From contig JBASWL010000021.1 in the NCBI GenBank assembly GCA_049276455.1, positions 186,001 to 250,000 on the forward strand: 64,000 bases of DNA, read 5' to 3'. Every line of letters starts with the position of its first letter. Positions within the stretch are counted from its first letter, which is position 1. The notes below the pieces were generated by a model. It worked only from the letters and a program-made list of their open reading frames with translations. It made no database searches and was not told where the DNA came from. The DNA comes from Georgfuchsia sp049276455. GTDB lineage: Bacteria; Pseudomonadota; Gammaproteobacteria; Burkholderiales; Rhodocyclaceae. The position numbers and the translations under genes are program-made. Positions 16,474-24,442 of this stretch are shown here, piece by piece.

Positions 16474-19400
16474 ATGACCATGACAATGCAAACCCTTGAT
16501 GGAAGCCAGGCAGTTGCCTCGGTAGCCTACCGGCTGAGCGAAGTGATCGCTATTTACCCGATCACACCTTCGTCCAATATGGGTGAGCACTCCGACGAGT
16601 GGGCAGCCAAGGACATGCACAATCTTTGGAACACAGTGCCGCAGGTTTCCGAAATGCAATCCGAGGGTGGTGCTGCCGGGGCGGTTCATGGCGCTCTCCA
16701 GGCCGGGGCGTTGTCGACCACGTTCACCGCATCGCAGGGCCTGCTGCTGATGATTCCCAACATGTTCAAGATCGCGGGGGAACTCACGCCTTTCGTGATG
16801 CATGTGTCAGCGCGCACCCTGGCCACACACGCCCTGTCCATTTTTGGTGATCACTCGGATGTCATGGCCTGCCGCTCGACCGGATTCGCCATGCTGGCTG
16901 CCGGTTCGGTTCAAGAGGCCCAGGATTTCGCCGCCATCTCCCACGCCGCCACACTGCGGACACGCATCCCCTTCCTTCATTTCTTCGACGGTTTCCGCAC
17001 CTCGCACGAAGTCGCCAAGATAGCGGTTCTTTCCGACGACGACCTGCGTTTGCTGGTGGATGAAGAAGCGATCGCTGCCCATCGGCGTCGTGCGCTGTCA
17101 CCCGATCACCCCGTATTGCGGGGCACGGCACAGAATCCGGATGTTTTCTTCCAGGCGCGCGAAGCCTGCAATACCTTCTATGACGCCTGCCCGGAAATGG
17201 TGAAGGCGGAGATGGAACGCTTTGCCAAGGTCACGGGCCGCCAATATCGCCTCTTCGACTACGTCGGTCATCCCGAGGCCGAGCGCGTGATCATCATGAT
17301 GGGCTCGGGCGCGGAAACGGCGCATGAACTCGTCGATTGGATGGTGGCACGTGGCGAAAAAGTGGGGCTGCTCAAGGTACGCTTGTTCCGGCCCTTTGCC
17401 ACTACCGATTTCATCAAAGCCATTCCAACGACTGCACGTACCATCGCTGTTCTCGATCGGACCAAGGAGCCGGGCGCATTCGGCGACCCCCTTTACCTTG
17501 ATGTGATCGCAGCCCTGCGCGATGCTGAGGAAGAGGGTGTTACAAAGACGCGCCCCCGTGTCATCGGCGGGCGTTACGGTCTGTCATCGAAAGAGTTCAC
17601 CCCGGCCATGGTGCGCGCCGTGTATGACGAATTGTCCAAGGAAAAGCCGCAGCGGCGCTTTACCGTGGGTATCGTTGATGACGTGACCGGCCTCTCCCTG
17701 CCGGTAGACTCTTCCTTCGACATTGAACCGAAGGATGTCGTGCGTGCAGTGTTCTACGGACTGGGTGCTGACGGCACGGTCGGCGCGAACAAGAACTCGA
17801 TCAAGATCATTGGCGAAGAGACCGATCAGTTTGCGCAGGGCTATTTTGTCTATGACTCGAAGAAGTCGGGCGCCATTACCACTTCGCATCTGCGCTTCGG
17901 CCCGCGGCCGATCCAGTCGAGCTACCTGATCCGGCGTGCGAGTTTTGTTGCCGTACATCAATGGAACTTCTTCGAGCGCTACGATGTGTTGGAGGTAGCG
18001 GCCCCCGGTGGCACACTGCTCATCAATTCACTGTTCCCTGCGGAAAAGCTGTGGGACGAACTGCCGCGCGAAGTTCAACAGCAGATCATTGATCTGAAAT
18101 TGAAGGTCTATACCATCGATGCCTACGATGTGGCCCGCCGCGCCGGCATGGGCGGGCGCGTCAATACGGTGATGCAGACCTGTTTCTTTGCCTTGGCGGA
18201 GATATTCCCGCGCGAGGTAGCGATCGGCTACATCAAGGGTGCGATCAAGAAAACCTACGCTGCCAAGGGCGAAGCGGTAGTTAACAAGAACTTCGCCGTG
18301 GTCGACGATTCGTTGGTGAATTTGCACGAAGTGAAAGTGCCGGCCGAGGCGAATTCCGCAATGGCCATGCCGCCGATTGTGCCGGCTGAGGCACCAGACT
18401 TCGTCCAGCGGGTCACTGCAGTCATGCTCTCGGGCAAAGGCGACAATCTTCCGGTGAGCGCTTTCCCGGTCGACGGCACCTGGCCTACTGCAACTACCCG
18501 CTGGGAGAAGCGCAATCTGGCGCTTGAAATTCCACAGTGGCATCCGGAACTCTGCATCCAGTGCAACAAGTGCGTGCTGGTCTGCCCGCATGCGGCGATA
18601 CGTGCCAAGCTTTACCCGCCATCGGCGCTTGAGGGGGCCCCAGCGACATTCAAATCAATGGATTTCAAGGGAAAATATCTGGAGGGCAGCAAGTACTCCC
18701 TGCAAGTGGCACCCGAGGATTGCACTGGCTGTAATCTTTGCGTGGAAGTCTGCCCTGCCAAGGACAAGAAGAATCCGCGGCAAAAGGCTATCGGAATGGT
18801 TCCGCAGCTGCCATTGCGCGCGCCAGAGCGCGACAACTATGAATTCTTCCTGGCACTGCCCGAGGCGGATCGCAGCCAGTTGCCGCTCAATGTGAAGGGG
18901 ACGCAGTTCTTCGAGCCGCTGTTTGAATACTCTGGTGCCTGCTCGGGTTGTGGCGAAACACCGTACGTGAAACTCCTGACACAGCTCTTCGGAGACAGGG
19001 CGCTGATCGCCAATGCCACCGGGTGCTCATCTATCTATGGCGGCAACCTGCCGACCACACCGTACACAGTCAATCGTGATGGGCGCGGACCGGCGTGGAG
19101 CAATTCGCTGTTCGAAGACAATGCCGAGTTTGGTTTCGGCTATCGCCTTGCCGTTGATCATCAAACCAGGCAGGCACAGGAACTTTTGCAAGTACTGGCA
19201 GGTGAGGTGGGGGATCAACTGGTCGGTGAATTGCTTGCAGCCCAGCAGCAGGACGAAGCAGGGATTGCAGCACAGCGCGTCCGCGTTGCCGCGTTGCACG
19301 AGCAACTCAAGGGAATTTCACGACCAGAAGCGCGACGGCTGGAACTTCTTGCCGACTATCTGGTAAAGAAGAGCGTCTGGATCGTTGGCGGTGATGGATG

Positions 19401-20040
19401 GGCGTATGACATCGGCTATGGCGGTCTGGATCATGTTCTTGCCTCCGGTCGCGACGTCAATGTCCTGGTCATGGATACCGAGGTCTATTCCAATACCGGG
19501 GGCCAGGCATCAAAGGCCACGCCTACGGGTGCGGTGGCGAAGTTCGCGGCTGCGGGCAAAACGGTTGCCAAAAAAGACCTCGGCTTGCTGGCCATGTCCT
19601 ACGGTAGCGTTTATGTTGCCCAAATCGCCTTTGGCGCCAACGATGCACAGGTGGTAAAAGCCTTTGCCGAGGCGGAAGCCTATCCGGGCCCGTCCCTGAT
19701 CATCGCTTTTTCGCATTGTATTGCACACGGTTACGACTTGGCCCATGGAGCGGCACAGCAGAAACTGGCCGTCGATACCGGTTACTGGCCACTTTATCGC
19801 TACGACCCACGTCGTCACGGCACGGGCGAGAGTCCAATGCACGTAGATTCTCCTGCACCTAAGGGTAAGGTAACTGACTACACACGCAACGAGACCCGCT
19901 TCCGTGTGGTGGAGCAGCAAGATCCTGAACGTTTCAAGGATTTGATGCATATGCTGCAGAACAAATCCGAAGATCGGCAGGCGCTTTATGCCCATATGGC
20001 GCTCCCGGTTCAACCCATCAACAATAATAAGGGCGAATGA
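16474..20040 (+). CDS. nifJ: Pyruvate:ferredoxin (flavodoxin) oxidoreductase
   Basis: This is a 1188-aa single-chain PFOR that oxidatively decarboxylates pyruvate to acetyl-CoA and passes low-potential electrons to ferredoxin or flavodoxin. Domain order is normal: N-terminal pyrimidine-binding TPP half (YPITPSSNMGE), gamma domain with GADGTVGANKNSIKIIGE, a 2[4Fe-4S] domain with CIQCNKCVLVCP and CTGCNLCVEVCP (about 690-760), then the TPP-binding half with CSGCGETPYVKLLTQLFG, NATGCSS and GDGWAYDIGYGGLDH. The whole length is intact. Starts at 16474 or the second ATG at 16486 are both possible. It is followed after 4 bp by a flavoprotein gene and is consistent with an anaerobic carbon route. Confidence 0.96.
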   Translation: MTMTMQTLDGSQAVASVAYRLSEVIAIYPITPSSNMGEHSDEWAAKDMHNLWNTVPQVSEMQSEGGAAGAVHGALQAGALSTTFTASQGLLLMIPNMFKIAGELTPFVMHVSARTLATHALSIFGDHSDVMACRSTGFAMLAAGSVQEAQDFAAISHAATLRTRIPFLHFFDGFRTSHEVAKIAVLSDDDLRLLVDEEAIAAHRRRALSPDHPVLRGTAQNPDVFFQAREACNTFYDACPEMVKAEMERFAKVTGRQYRLFDYVGHPEAERVIIMMGSGAETAHELVDWMVARGEKVGLLKVRLFRPFATTDFIKAIPTTARTIAVLDRTKEPGAFGDPLYLDVIAALRDAEEEGVTKTRPRVIGGRYGLSSKEFTPAMVRAVYDELSKEKPQRRFTVGIVDDVTGLSLPVDSSFDIEPKDVVRAVFYGLGADGTVGANKNSIKIIGEETDQFAQGYFVYDSKKSGAITTSHLRFGPRPIQSSYLIRRASFVAVHQWNFFERYDVLEVAAPGGTLLINSLFPAEKLWDELPREVQQQIIDLKLKVYTIDAYDVARRAGMGGRVNTVMQTCFFALAEIFPREVAIGYIKGAIKKTYAAKGEAVVNKNFAVVDDSLVNLHEVKVPAEANSAMAMPPIVPAEAPDFVQRVTAVMLSGKGDNLPVSAFPVDGTWPTATTRWEKRNLALEIPQWHPELCIQCNKCVLVCPHAAIRAKLYPPSALEGAPATFKSMDFKGKYLEGSKYSLQVAPEDCTGCNLCVEVCPAKDKKNPRQKAIGMVPQLPLRAPERDNYEFFLALPEADRSQLPLNVKGTQFFEPLFEYSGACSGCGETPYVKLLTQLFGDRALIANATGCSSIYGGNLPTTPYTVNRDGRGPAWSNSLFEDNAEFGFGYRLAVDHQTRQAQELLQVLAGEVGDQLVGELLAAQQQDEAGIAAQRVRVAALHEQLKGISRPEARRLELLADYLVKKSVWIVGGDGWAYDIGYGGLDHVLASGRDVNVLVMDTEVYSNTGGQASKATPTGAVAKFAAAGKTVAKKDLGLLAMSYGSVYVAQIAFGANDAQVVKAFAEAEAYPGPSLIIAFSHCIAHGYDLAHGAAQQKLAVDTGYWPLYRYDPRRHGTGESPMHVDSPAPKGKVTDYTRNETRFRVVEQQDPERFKDLMHMLQNKSEDRQALYAHMALPVQPINNNKGE

Positions 20041-20044
20041 CATC

Positions 20045-21067
20045 ATGACCACATCGCTAGCTACAAAGACTTCGACGGATATTTCTACCGCTTATCTTGG
20101 ACTAAAGCTCCCGCATCCGTTCATGGTAGGAGCTTCGCCAATGGTGGACGACCTGGATACGGTGCGCCGGCTGGAAGATGCGGGCGTTGCCGCCATCGTG
20201 ATGCACTCGCTGTTCGAAGAGCAGATCGAGATGGAACAGGGGCGGACGCTTCATGACATCCAGTCGCATGTTGATGCATTTTCAGAGGCGAGTTCATTTT
20301 TCCCGGAGCCTGCGGAGTATCGGCTGGGACCCCAGACCTATCTGGATCAGATCCGCCGCATCAAGGAGGCGGTGCAGGTACCGGTGATCGCTTCGCTCAA
20401 CGGCATCAGCGCAAGTGGCTGGCTGGATTACGCGAAGCTCATCGAGCAGGCCGGTGCCGACGCTCTGGAACTCAATGTCTATTATGTGGCCACGAATCCC
20501 AATGAAGATGGTGCCGCAGTCGAACGCCGTACCCTCGACATTGTCCGCGCAGTCAAGCAGGTAATCCGGATACCGGTCGCAGTCAAGCTGTCCCCGTTCT
20601 TCTCTTCTCTGGCAAATTTTGCGGCCGGGCTGGAGTCTGCCGGCGCTGACGGGCTGGTGCTTTTCAACCGCTTTTACCAGCCGGATATCGACATCGAAGA
20701 ACTGGAAGTACGCAACGAATTGCACCTCTCGGACTCGTCGGAACTCCTGCTGCGTTTGCGCTGGCTGGCGATTCTGTCCGCGCAACGCAAGCTGGATCTT
20801 GCGGTCTCTGGCGGTGTGCATACCGCGACGGATGCCGTCAAGGCGATTATGGCTGGCGCCCGCACAGTACAGGTCGTCTCGGCGATTCTGAAGAGCGGGC
20901 CGCAACATCTAGACACGCTGCGTAGCGGACTTTCACAAATCATTGAGGAACGCGGTTACGCATCGCTTTCCGAGATGCACGGCTGCATGAACCTGGTGCG
21001 CTGCCCGGATCCAGCGGCTTTCGAGCGCGGGAACTACATGCGCATCCTGCAAAACTGGCGGCCTTAG
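20045..21067 (+). CDS. Dihydroorotate dehydrogenase-like flavoprotein, PFOR partner
   Basis: This 340-aa TIM-barrel flavoprotein belongs to the dihydroorotate dehydrogenase superfamily. It begins STAYLGLKLPHPFMVGASPM and contains ASLNGIS, LELNVYYVATNP, VAVKLSPFFSS and VSGGVHTATDAVKAIMAGA, the FMN and phosphate-binding parts of the fold. The start at 20045 (MTTSLATK) has AAGGGCG upstream; longer frame is inside nifJ. It lies 4 bp after nifJ, so the two are translated together. The pairing with PFOR rather than pyrimidine genes argues against a role as PyrD; an electron-transfer or substrate role beside PFOR is inference only. Confidence 0.85.
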   Translation: MTTSLATKTSTDISTAYLGLKLPHPFMVGASPMVDDLDTVRRLEDAGVAAIVMHSLFEEQIEMEQGRTLHDIQSHVDAFSEASSFFPEPAEYRLGPQTYLDQIRRIKEAVQVPVIASLNGISASGWLDYAKLIEQAGADALELNVYYVATNPNEDGAAVERRTLDIVRAVKQVIRIPVAVKLSPFFSSLANFAAGLESAGADGLVLFNRFYQPDIDIEELEVRNELHLSDSSELLLRLRWLAILSAQRKLDLAVSGGVHTATDAVKAIMAGARTVQVVSAILKSGPQHLDTLRSGLSQIIEERGYASLSEMHGCMNLVRCPDPAAFERGNYMRILQNWRP

Positions 21068-21111
21068 ATCAAACCGCGTACACAACGGGCTGCGAGCATG
21101 CACTGAGTAAC

Positions 21112-21139
21112 GATGAAGGCGGGTATTTCCGCTTTCATC
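21112..21139 (+). terminator. Hairpin after the PFOR operon
   Basis: GATGAAGGCGG (21112-21122) pairs with CCGCTTTCATC (21129-21139), including one G-U pair, around a GTATTT loop. It lies 45 bp after the flavoprotein stop and 40 bp before ruvC. There is only a weak T-rich tail (TGTGTGG), so its strength as a terminator is uncertain. Confidence 0.5.
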
Positions 21140-21179
21140 TGTGTGGCGACTATTGCCGCGGACGTGTATCTTGCAGTCC

Positions 21180-21713
21180 ATGAACAATTCGGTCCGCATT
21201 CTTGGCATTGACCCCGGCCTGCGCATTACAGGATTCGGTGTAATCGACAAGATCGGCAATCGCCTGCAATATGTGACCGGCGGCTGCATTCGCACCAATG
21301 ACCAGTTGTCGTTACCTGGGCGCATAGCCACCATTCTCGAAGGCCTTGCCGAGGTGATCGCTGAACACCAGCCGCAACAGTCAGCGGTGGAAAAAGTCTT
21401 CGTCAACGTCAATCCGCAATCGACACTACTGCTTGGCCAGGCGCGCGGGGCGGCCATCAGCGCATTGGTTAGCGCAGGTTTGCCGGTGGCCGAATACACT
21501 GCGCTGCAAATCAAGCAGGCAGTGGTGGGCAAGGGCAAAGCGGCCAAGGAACAGGTGCAGCACATGGTAGTGCGCCTGCTCTCCCTGCCTGGCTCACCGA
21601 GTGCTGATGCTGCAGATGCGCTGGCTTGTGCCATCTGTCACGCCCATGGCGGACAGGGTCTGGGTACTTTGTCGACGACAGGTTTTCGGATGCGAAACGG
21701 GCGGTTGGTGTGA
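21180..21713 (+). CDS. ruvC: Crossover junction endodeoxyribonuclease RuvC
   Basis: RuvC is the Holliday-junction resolvase that nicks symmetric strands after RuvAB branch migration. The 177-aa product starts at the ATG of 21180 (MNNSVRILGIDPGLRITGFG). The first catalytic Asp lies in GIDPG, the Glu in SAVEKVFVNVNPQSTLLLGQARG and the C-terminal acidic pair in SPSADAADALACAICHAH. Length and motifs are normal. It leads the ruvCAB group, though 225 bp separate it from ruvA instead of the usual short gap. Confidence 0.96.
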   Translation: MNNSVRILGIDPGLRITGFGVIDKIGNRLQYVTGGCIRTNDQLSLPGRIATILEGLAEVIAEHQPQQSAVEKVFVNVNPQSTLLLGQARGAAISALVSAGLPVAEYTALQIKQAVVGKGKAAKEQVQHMVVRLLSLPGSPSADAADALACAICHAHGGQGLGTLSTTGFRMRNGRLV

Positions 21714-21938
21714 GTTCAAGGTTTTGTGACCAACGTTCAGAGTTGCTGTGTTGAATCCAGAGCAGCCATCGCAAGCCCTTGCCGAAAAGTTGACACGCGT
21801 GTTGTCCGGTTCCGCCCTGCGCGATAATGCGGCAGCCTTCGCCAGCAATATGCGAATTTCGATCAAAGGCAGGTAATGACCCAGATCGTGGGCCGGATAG
21901 AGGAGATACTTCGTGGCCGCTGACAACACAGGAACACC

Positions 21939-22517
21939 ATGATCGGACGATTGACTGGACTATTGCTTGAAAAAAACCCGCCGCACATCACGCTTGACGT
22001 GCATGGCGTCGGCTATGAAGTCGACGTGTCGATGAGTACCTTCTACAACCTGCCCGGTGTCGGCGAGCGCGTCGCCCTGTTTACTCATATGGTGGTGCGT
22101 GAGGATGGCCAGTTTCTTTTTGGTTTTCTCACTGACGATGAGCGTGCGATCTTTCGCCAATTGCTGAAAATCTCGGGCATCGGCGCACGCATCGCCCTGG
22201 CTGTTCTTTCAGGCCTCTCCGCAAACGACCTTGCGCAAGCCGTGGCCTTGCAGGAAGTTGGCCGGCTGGTGAAGATACCCGGCATTGGCAAGAAGACTGC
22301 CGAACGCCTGTTGCTCGAACTGCGCGACAAGTTACCCAAACCCACAGGGAGCAATGCATTGGGCTCGCTACCCGACGCGGGCAGCGACATTCTCAATGCA
22401 CTCCTGGCCCTCGGTTACAGCGAGCGCGAAGCACTGCTGGCGATGAAGCAGTTGCCCCCCGATGCGAGCGTGTCCGATGGCATTCGCCAGGCACTGAAGC
22501 TGCTTTCGAAGGCATGA
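21939..22517 (+). CDS. ruvA: Holliday junction branch migration protein RuvA
   Basis: RuvA is the junction-recognition subunit that loads the RuvB motor. The 192-aa product begins MIGRLTGLLLEKNPPHITLDV and has the OB-fold domain I, the helix-hairpin-helix domain with LLKISGIGARIALAVLSGL and KIPGIGKKTAERLLLELRDK, and the C-terminal RuvB-binding domain (DILNALLALGYSEREA). It is followed by ruvB after 14 bp. Confidence 0.97.
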   Translation: MIGRLTGLLLEKNPPHITLDVHGVGYEVDVSMSTFYNLPGVGERVALFTHMVVREDGQFLFGFLTDDERAIFRQLLKISGIGARIALAVLSGLSANDLAQAVALQEVGRLVKIPGIGKKTAERLLLELRDKLPKPTGSNALGSLPDAGSDILNALLALGYSEREALLAMKQLPPDASVSDGIRQALKLLSKA

Positions 22518-22531
22518 AGTAAACTCTGCCC

Positions 22532-23602
22532 ATGACTGTCGAAACTGATAAATTAACTGAGCGCTTGATCGCTACCGTCAAGGAATCGCCGCAGGAGGAA
22601 GCGATCGAGCGAGCGCTGCGGCCAAAGCGGCTGGCCGAATATGTCGGCCAGCAGAAAATTCGCAACCAGCTCGAAATCTTCATCGAGGCGGCAAGGAAGC
22701 GTGGCGAAGCGCTAGACCACGTCTTGCTATTCGGCCCGCCCGGCCTCGGCAAGACCACGCTTGCCCACATCATCGCCCACGAGATGGGCGTCAATTTGCG
22801 CCACACTTCCGGTCCGGTGCTGGAACGTGCCGGCGATCTTGCCGCGATGCTGACCAATCTTGAGCCGCACGATGTGCTGTTCATTGACGAAATCCACCGC
22901 CTGTCGCCGGTGGTGGAAGAAATCCTCTACCCTGCACTGGAAGATTTTCAGATTGACATCATGATCGGCGAAGGGCCGGCAGCGCGTTCTGTCAAGCTCG
23001 ACTTGCCGCCGTTCACCCTGATCGGGGCGACGACGCGCGCCGGCATGCTGACCAATCCGCTGCGCGACCGCTTCGGCATCGTCGCCAGGTTGGAGTTTTA
23101 CACGCCGGAAGAACTCGCCCTGATCGTGCGCCGTTCCTCGGCCTTGCTCGATTGCCAGATTGTGGACGACGGCGCGGTGGAAATCGCCAAGCGTTCGCGT
23201 GGCACGCCGCGCATCGCCAACCGGCTGCTGCGTCGTGTGCGCGATTTCGCCGAGGTGCGCGCCGAAGGCCGCATCACGCGCGATGTCGCCGATGCCGCGC
23301 TGACCATGCTCGATGTCGATCATCTCGGCCTCGACATCATGGACCGCAAACTGCTCGGCGCCATGCTGGAAAAATTTGGCGGTGGCCCGGTGGGAGTGGA
23401 CAACCTCGCTGCCGCGATCGGCGAAGCGCGCGATACGATTGAAGACGTGCTGGAACCCTTCCTGATCCAGCAGGGCTACCTGCAGCGGACGCCGCGCGGC
23501 CGCATCGCCACGGCGGTGATGTGGCGACATTTCGGCTTGGTCGAACCGGGATCGCAGAACCAGCCAGAGCTTTTTTCTCCGTCATCCAGGGGGCCGCAAT
23601 GA
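22532..23602 (+). CDS. ruvB: Holliday junction branch migration DNA helicase RuvB
   Basis: RuvB is the hexameric AAA+ motor of the RuvABC resolvasome. The 356-aa product has EYVGQQKIRNQLEIFIEAA, Walker A GPPGLGKTTLAHIIAHEMG, Walker B FIDEIHRLSPVVEE, sensor I IGATTRAGMLTNPLRDRFG and the C-terminal winged-helix with QQGYLQRTPRGRIAT. Length is normal. Its TGA overlaps a former ATG of a glutathione S-transferase remnant downstream. Confidence 0.97.
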   Translation: MTVETDKLTERLIATVKESPQEEAIERALRPKRLAEYVGQQKIRNQLEIFIEAARKRGEALDHVLLFGPPGLGKTTLAHIIAHEMGVNLRHTSGPVLERAGDLAAMLTNLEPHDVLFIDEIHRLSPVVEEILYPALEDFQIDIMIGEGPAARSVKLDLPPFTLIGATTRAGMLTNPLRDRFGIVARLEFYTPEELALIVRRSSALLDCQIVDDGAVEIAKRSRGTPRIANRLLRRVRDFAEVRAEGRITRDVADAALTMLDVDHLGLDIMDRKLLGAMLEKFGGGPVGVDNLAAAIGEARDTIEDVLEPFLIQQGYLQRTPRGRIATAVMWRHFGLVEPGSQNQPELFSPSSRGPQ

Positions 23603-23680
23603 TTTTTTCGACTATGGTGCCCCAAGCCCGCGTCGTGTGCACATGTTCCTTGCCGAGAAGGGACTTGGCATTCCTACGCG
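23599..23680 (+). pseudogene. Glutathione S-transferase N-terminal remnant
   Basis: In the frame of 23601 the DNA encodes DFFDYGAPSPRRVHMFLAEK followed by GLGIP, a clear match to the first strand and helix of bacterial GSTs (FDYxxSPRxxRxxLAEKGI). The ATG at 23599, overlapping the ruvB stop (ATGA), is out of frame with it by one base. After about 27 codons the similarity stops. The rest, up to 23948, holds no recognisable gene. I read it as a decayed GST gene once translationally coupled to ruvB. Confidence 0.6.
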
Positions 23681-23948
23681 AATGCTCGGGCGCGGCACAA
23701 GTCCGGCTACGCAGTCGATCATGCCGCAAGCGACGGCATTACTTGCGCGACAATTTGATTTCTTGATCTTCGATCTCGGACGAGCAAGGTTGTTGGGTAT
23801 CAGCGTGTTGAAGTGCCTGCGCAGCCTCGATTCAGGTGCTGACAGCCGAACTTGAGGCGCGCGTTGGGTACTCATCTTCAGCGCTCATGGGGTGGGAGGG
23901 GCCCATACTATTTTCCCTGCAGTGGCTGCCCCTCCATCAACGCGGCAT

Positions 23949-24302
23949 TCATTTCGGCATCTTGATAACTATTGGGTGGGCATGCCTGCTCAGAATAAAG
24001 TCGGCAATGAACTTTCCCCATATCGTGACGCCGGCGACAGCGCTCCAGGTCTGGTAAGCCCAAAGTCCGCCGCTGACCATGATGATCACCGTAACCGAGA
24101 TCGACCCGGCAATCAGATTGATGGCAGCGGCATAGGGAGCGAATTTCTCCGGGTTAACCGGCGATTCTCCGCCCTTGAGGCCGACCTCCGAAAAATCACG
24201 CCGTACCAATATCCGCCAGGCCCGCCGCAACCAGAAGAATGAAATTGGAAACAAGGCGAGGAACAACACCCAGGTTATCGCGACGTTGACATCAAAAACC
24301 AT
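23949..24302 (-). CDS. Small integral membrane protein, function unknown
   Basis: This 117-aa product has three likely membrane helices (about 5-28, 55-82 and 84-103) and a soluble stretch between the first two (RRDFSEVGLKGGESPVNPEK). I recognise no named family. It lies downstream of actP on the same strand, beyond a terminator, and its ATG at 24300-24302 follows that terminator by about 55 bp. Hydrophobic pattern and codon use look genuine. It may be accessory to the symporter or independent. Confidence 0.6.
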   Translation of the reverse strand: MVFDVNVAITWVLFLALFPISFFWLRRAWRILVRRDFSEVGLKGGESPVNPEKFAPYAAAINLIAGSISVTVIIMVSGGLWAYQTWSAVAGVTIWGKFIADFILSRHAHPIVIKMPK

Positions 24303-24355
24303 TGGCTACTCCAGTGTTGGACGCAGTGCACCGTACGGCGGCATGCCCGACCATG

Positions 24356-24386
24356 AAAAAGACCCCGCCAGTCTAACCCGGCGAGG
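24356..24386 (-). terminator. Intrinsic terminator of the actP operon
   Basis: Read leftward, CCTCGCC (24386-24380) and GGCGGGG (24369-24363) form a stem with one G-U pair around a 10-nt loop, followed by TCTTTTTC. It begins about 57 bp after the actP stop codon. Confidence 0.8.
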
Positions 24387-24442
24387 CCCTGAAGTCCGGC
24401 CAAATCCGTTTGGATCAGGCTGGGGATATTGCATGTTACGGT

